A DNA stretch of 64,000 bases from GCA-003244245 sp050699875. Its GTDB lineage: Bacteria; Actinomycetota; Actinomycetes; Mycobacteriales; Pseudonocardiaceae. Made by a program: the position numbers and the translations under genes. The DNA lies in assembly GCA_050699875.1 (NCBI GenBank), contig JBOHFX010000132.1:1-64000 (forward strand). The letters run 5' to 3'. Shown piece by piece: positions 62,960-64,000 of the stretch; within the stretch, counting starts at the first letter, position 1, and every line of letters starts with the position of its first letter. Under the pieces are notes generated by a model. The model was not told the DNA's origin, ran no database searches, and saw only the letters and a list, made by a program, of their open reading frames with translations.

Positions 62960-63611
62960 ACTGATACACAGTTCCCCACTGTTTACAATAATTTAACATA
63001 GGATTCCACTGTTGGCGGATTGACTTCGATCTGGGCTATTTTACTAGAACGGCACTCGGTGGACACTGCGGCGAGTTGTGCGACGCTCACGTCGGGAACA
63101 CTGTGTCAAGTTGACGACGACACCTGGGTCGGTAGGCCACCGCGCTGGGGATGGTGGCGGCATTGCGGTTGTTCTTGTGCTATTTGTCCGGACATAACCC
63201 TTGATTAGCTGCGATTGAGTTCGGAATTGGCAGCTCACTACCTGGCCAATGGTGTCACGCTGGTATTGAAGGACCTTGTACAATTGTGAGTCCTGCCCGG
63301 TCGGCGGACTCCGTACGAACCCAGTATGTCCAGCACGTGATGATAACCTCCCCCCGTCAGCCATCATTCAGGGTGTTCTGGCGCTCCAAAGAAAGCACTA
63401 ATTCCGAGGGAGATTCTTGGATATGTACAATCAGTAATCGACTCACCCTATAAACGGATAAACGATGGGGTGGTGCTCCACTGCGTTATTTGATAATCCG
63501 CGCCAGGCCGGACCGGCCTGTTGGGTCGAGCTGATGTGCTGAGGATCCAGCTGCTGACAGCGACTACAGTAGCCGCGCCGACAGCGACAGATCCTGCTGG
63601 CTAATTCCTGA
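62960..63611. other. Low-GC intergenic region, no gene seen
   Basis: About 650 bases with no supported coding frame, richer in A and T than the rest of the window. Only short ORFs without family features occur. It separates the regulator genes from the transposase relic and looks like decayed or acquired DNA. Confidence 0.4.
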
Positions 63612-64000
63612 TCATGCAGCCTGGGTGAGGTCGAGTCGGTCGAGGTGGCTGGTGCGGGTGCGGCCCATGGGGTGGTCATTCCAGTAGGCGTGCAGCTGGA
63701 TGAGGTTTAGTGCGACCGCGGAGAACACCTGTTGGAGGTGGACTTTGCGCAGGCCGCGGTAGCGGGCGTGGCGAATGTCGCAGACCTGCGACGGCTTGGT
63801 GGATAGTGCCCTCGACGCTGGCGCGGAGGGCGTAAGTGGCTGCCAGGGTGTGTGTCTTGGGCGGTGTGGGCTTGGAGTTGAGCAGTGTGGACCTCGCGGG
63901 GATGCACGGTGAGCTGGCGGCGTCGCTTCCGGGAGGTGGTGCACTGCTCGCGTACGGGGCAGGGTCCGCAGGTGATTGCTGAGAAGCTGATCACAATGGT
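63612..64000 (-). pseudogene. IS1182-like transposase, C-terminal part, frameshifted (runs off the right edge)
   Basis: Three frames in turn give the end of an IS1182-type DDE transposase: CGPCPVREQCTTSRKRRRQL, then YALRASVEGTIHQAV, then HARYRGLRKVHLQQVFSAVA and NLIQLHAYW. At least two frameshifts separate them, near 63860 and 63790. The N-terminal part lies past position 64000. The element is inactive here and marks the right edge of the accessory region. Confidence 0.75.

Overview
The window is high-GC actinobacterial DNA, most likely from the order Pseudonocardiales. The evidence is the block secA–hpf–comF–lpqB–mtrB–mtrA–tmk, a whiB2-like gene, DUF3499 and Trm112-like genes, manA/manB, and the F420 genes fbiA/fbiB, in an arrangement typical of Mycobacterium and Pseudonocardiaceae relatives. 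No rRNA, tRNA or CRISPR was seen.

Positions 1–25.7 kb are core genome: secretion (secA, partial), ribosome hibernation, the MtrAB–LpqB envelope-sensing system, thymidylate kinase, a biotin carboxylase, an amino-acid permease, a cation efflux protein, mannose-phosphate metabolism (manA, a SIS-domain protein, manB), WhiB, a site-2 protease, BrkB and F420 biosynthesis. Positions 25.7–30 kb are a mixed accessory strip: an EamA exporter, a broken LysR gene, an O-methyltransferase, and relics that look like part of an integrative conjugative element. Positions 29.9–36.1 kb return to envelope functions: a DNA glycosylase, a mannose-1-phosphate guanylyltransferase and four glycosyltransferases, one of them WbbL-like.

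Positions about 36.4–62.5 kb hold a bisindole (rebeccamycin/indolocarbazole-type) biosynthetic cluster. A reverse-transcriptase relic lies at its left edge; decayed regulator copies and an IS1182-like transposase relic lie at its right edge. One operon on the minus strand (52.2 to 41.7 kb) carries a tryptophan oxidase (RebO-like), a chromopyrrolate synthase (RebD-like), a 40-codon ORF, a RebP-like P450, a tryptophan 5-halogenase (PyrH-like), an unknown 220-aa protein, a RebM-like sugar O-methyltransferase and a second P450. A glycosyltransferase diverges from it. To the right, a LuxR-type activator, flavin reductase, antiporter and RebH-like tryptophan 7-halogenase keep the R-F-U-H order of the rebeccamycin cluster. 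To the left are a second glycosyltransferase, an aldo/keto reductase, an O-methyltransferase and a frameshifted glyoxalase.

Pathway inferred: the halogenases, fed by the flavin reductase, chlorinate tryptophan at C5 and/or C7. The RebO/RebD pair dimerises the products to a chlorinated chromopyrrolic acid. The P450s oxidise or cyclise it, and glycosyltransferase(s) plus the RebM homologue add and methylate sugar. Two points make the cluster unusual: it carries both a 5- and a 7-halogenase, and it has no rebC/staC gene, with a translationally coupled micro-ORF in the rebC position. The product is therefore probably not rebeccamycin and may be a new chlorinated, glycosylated bisindole.
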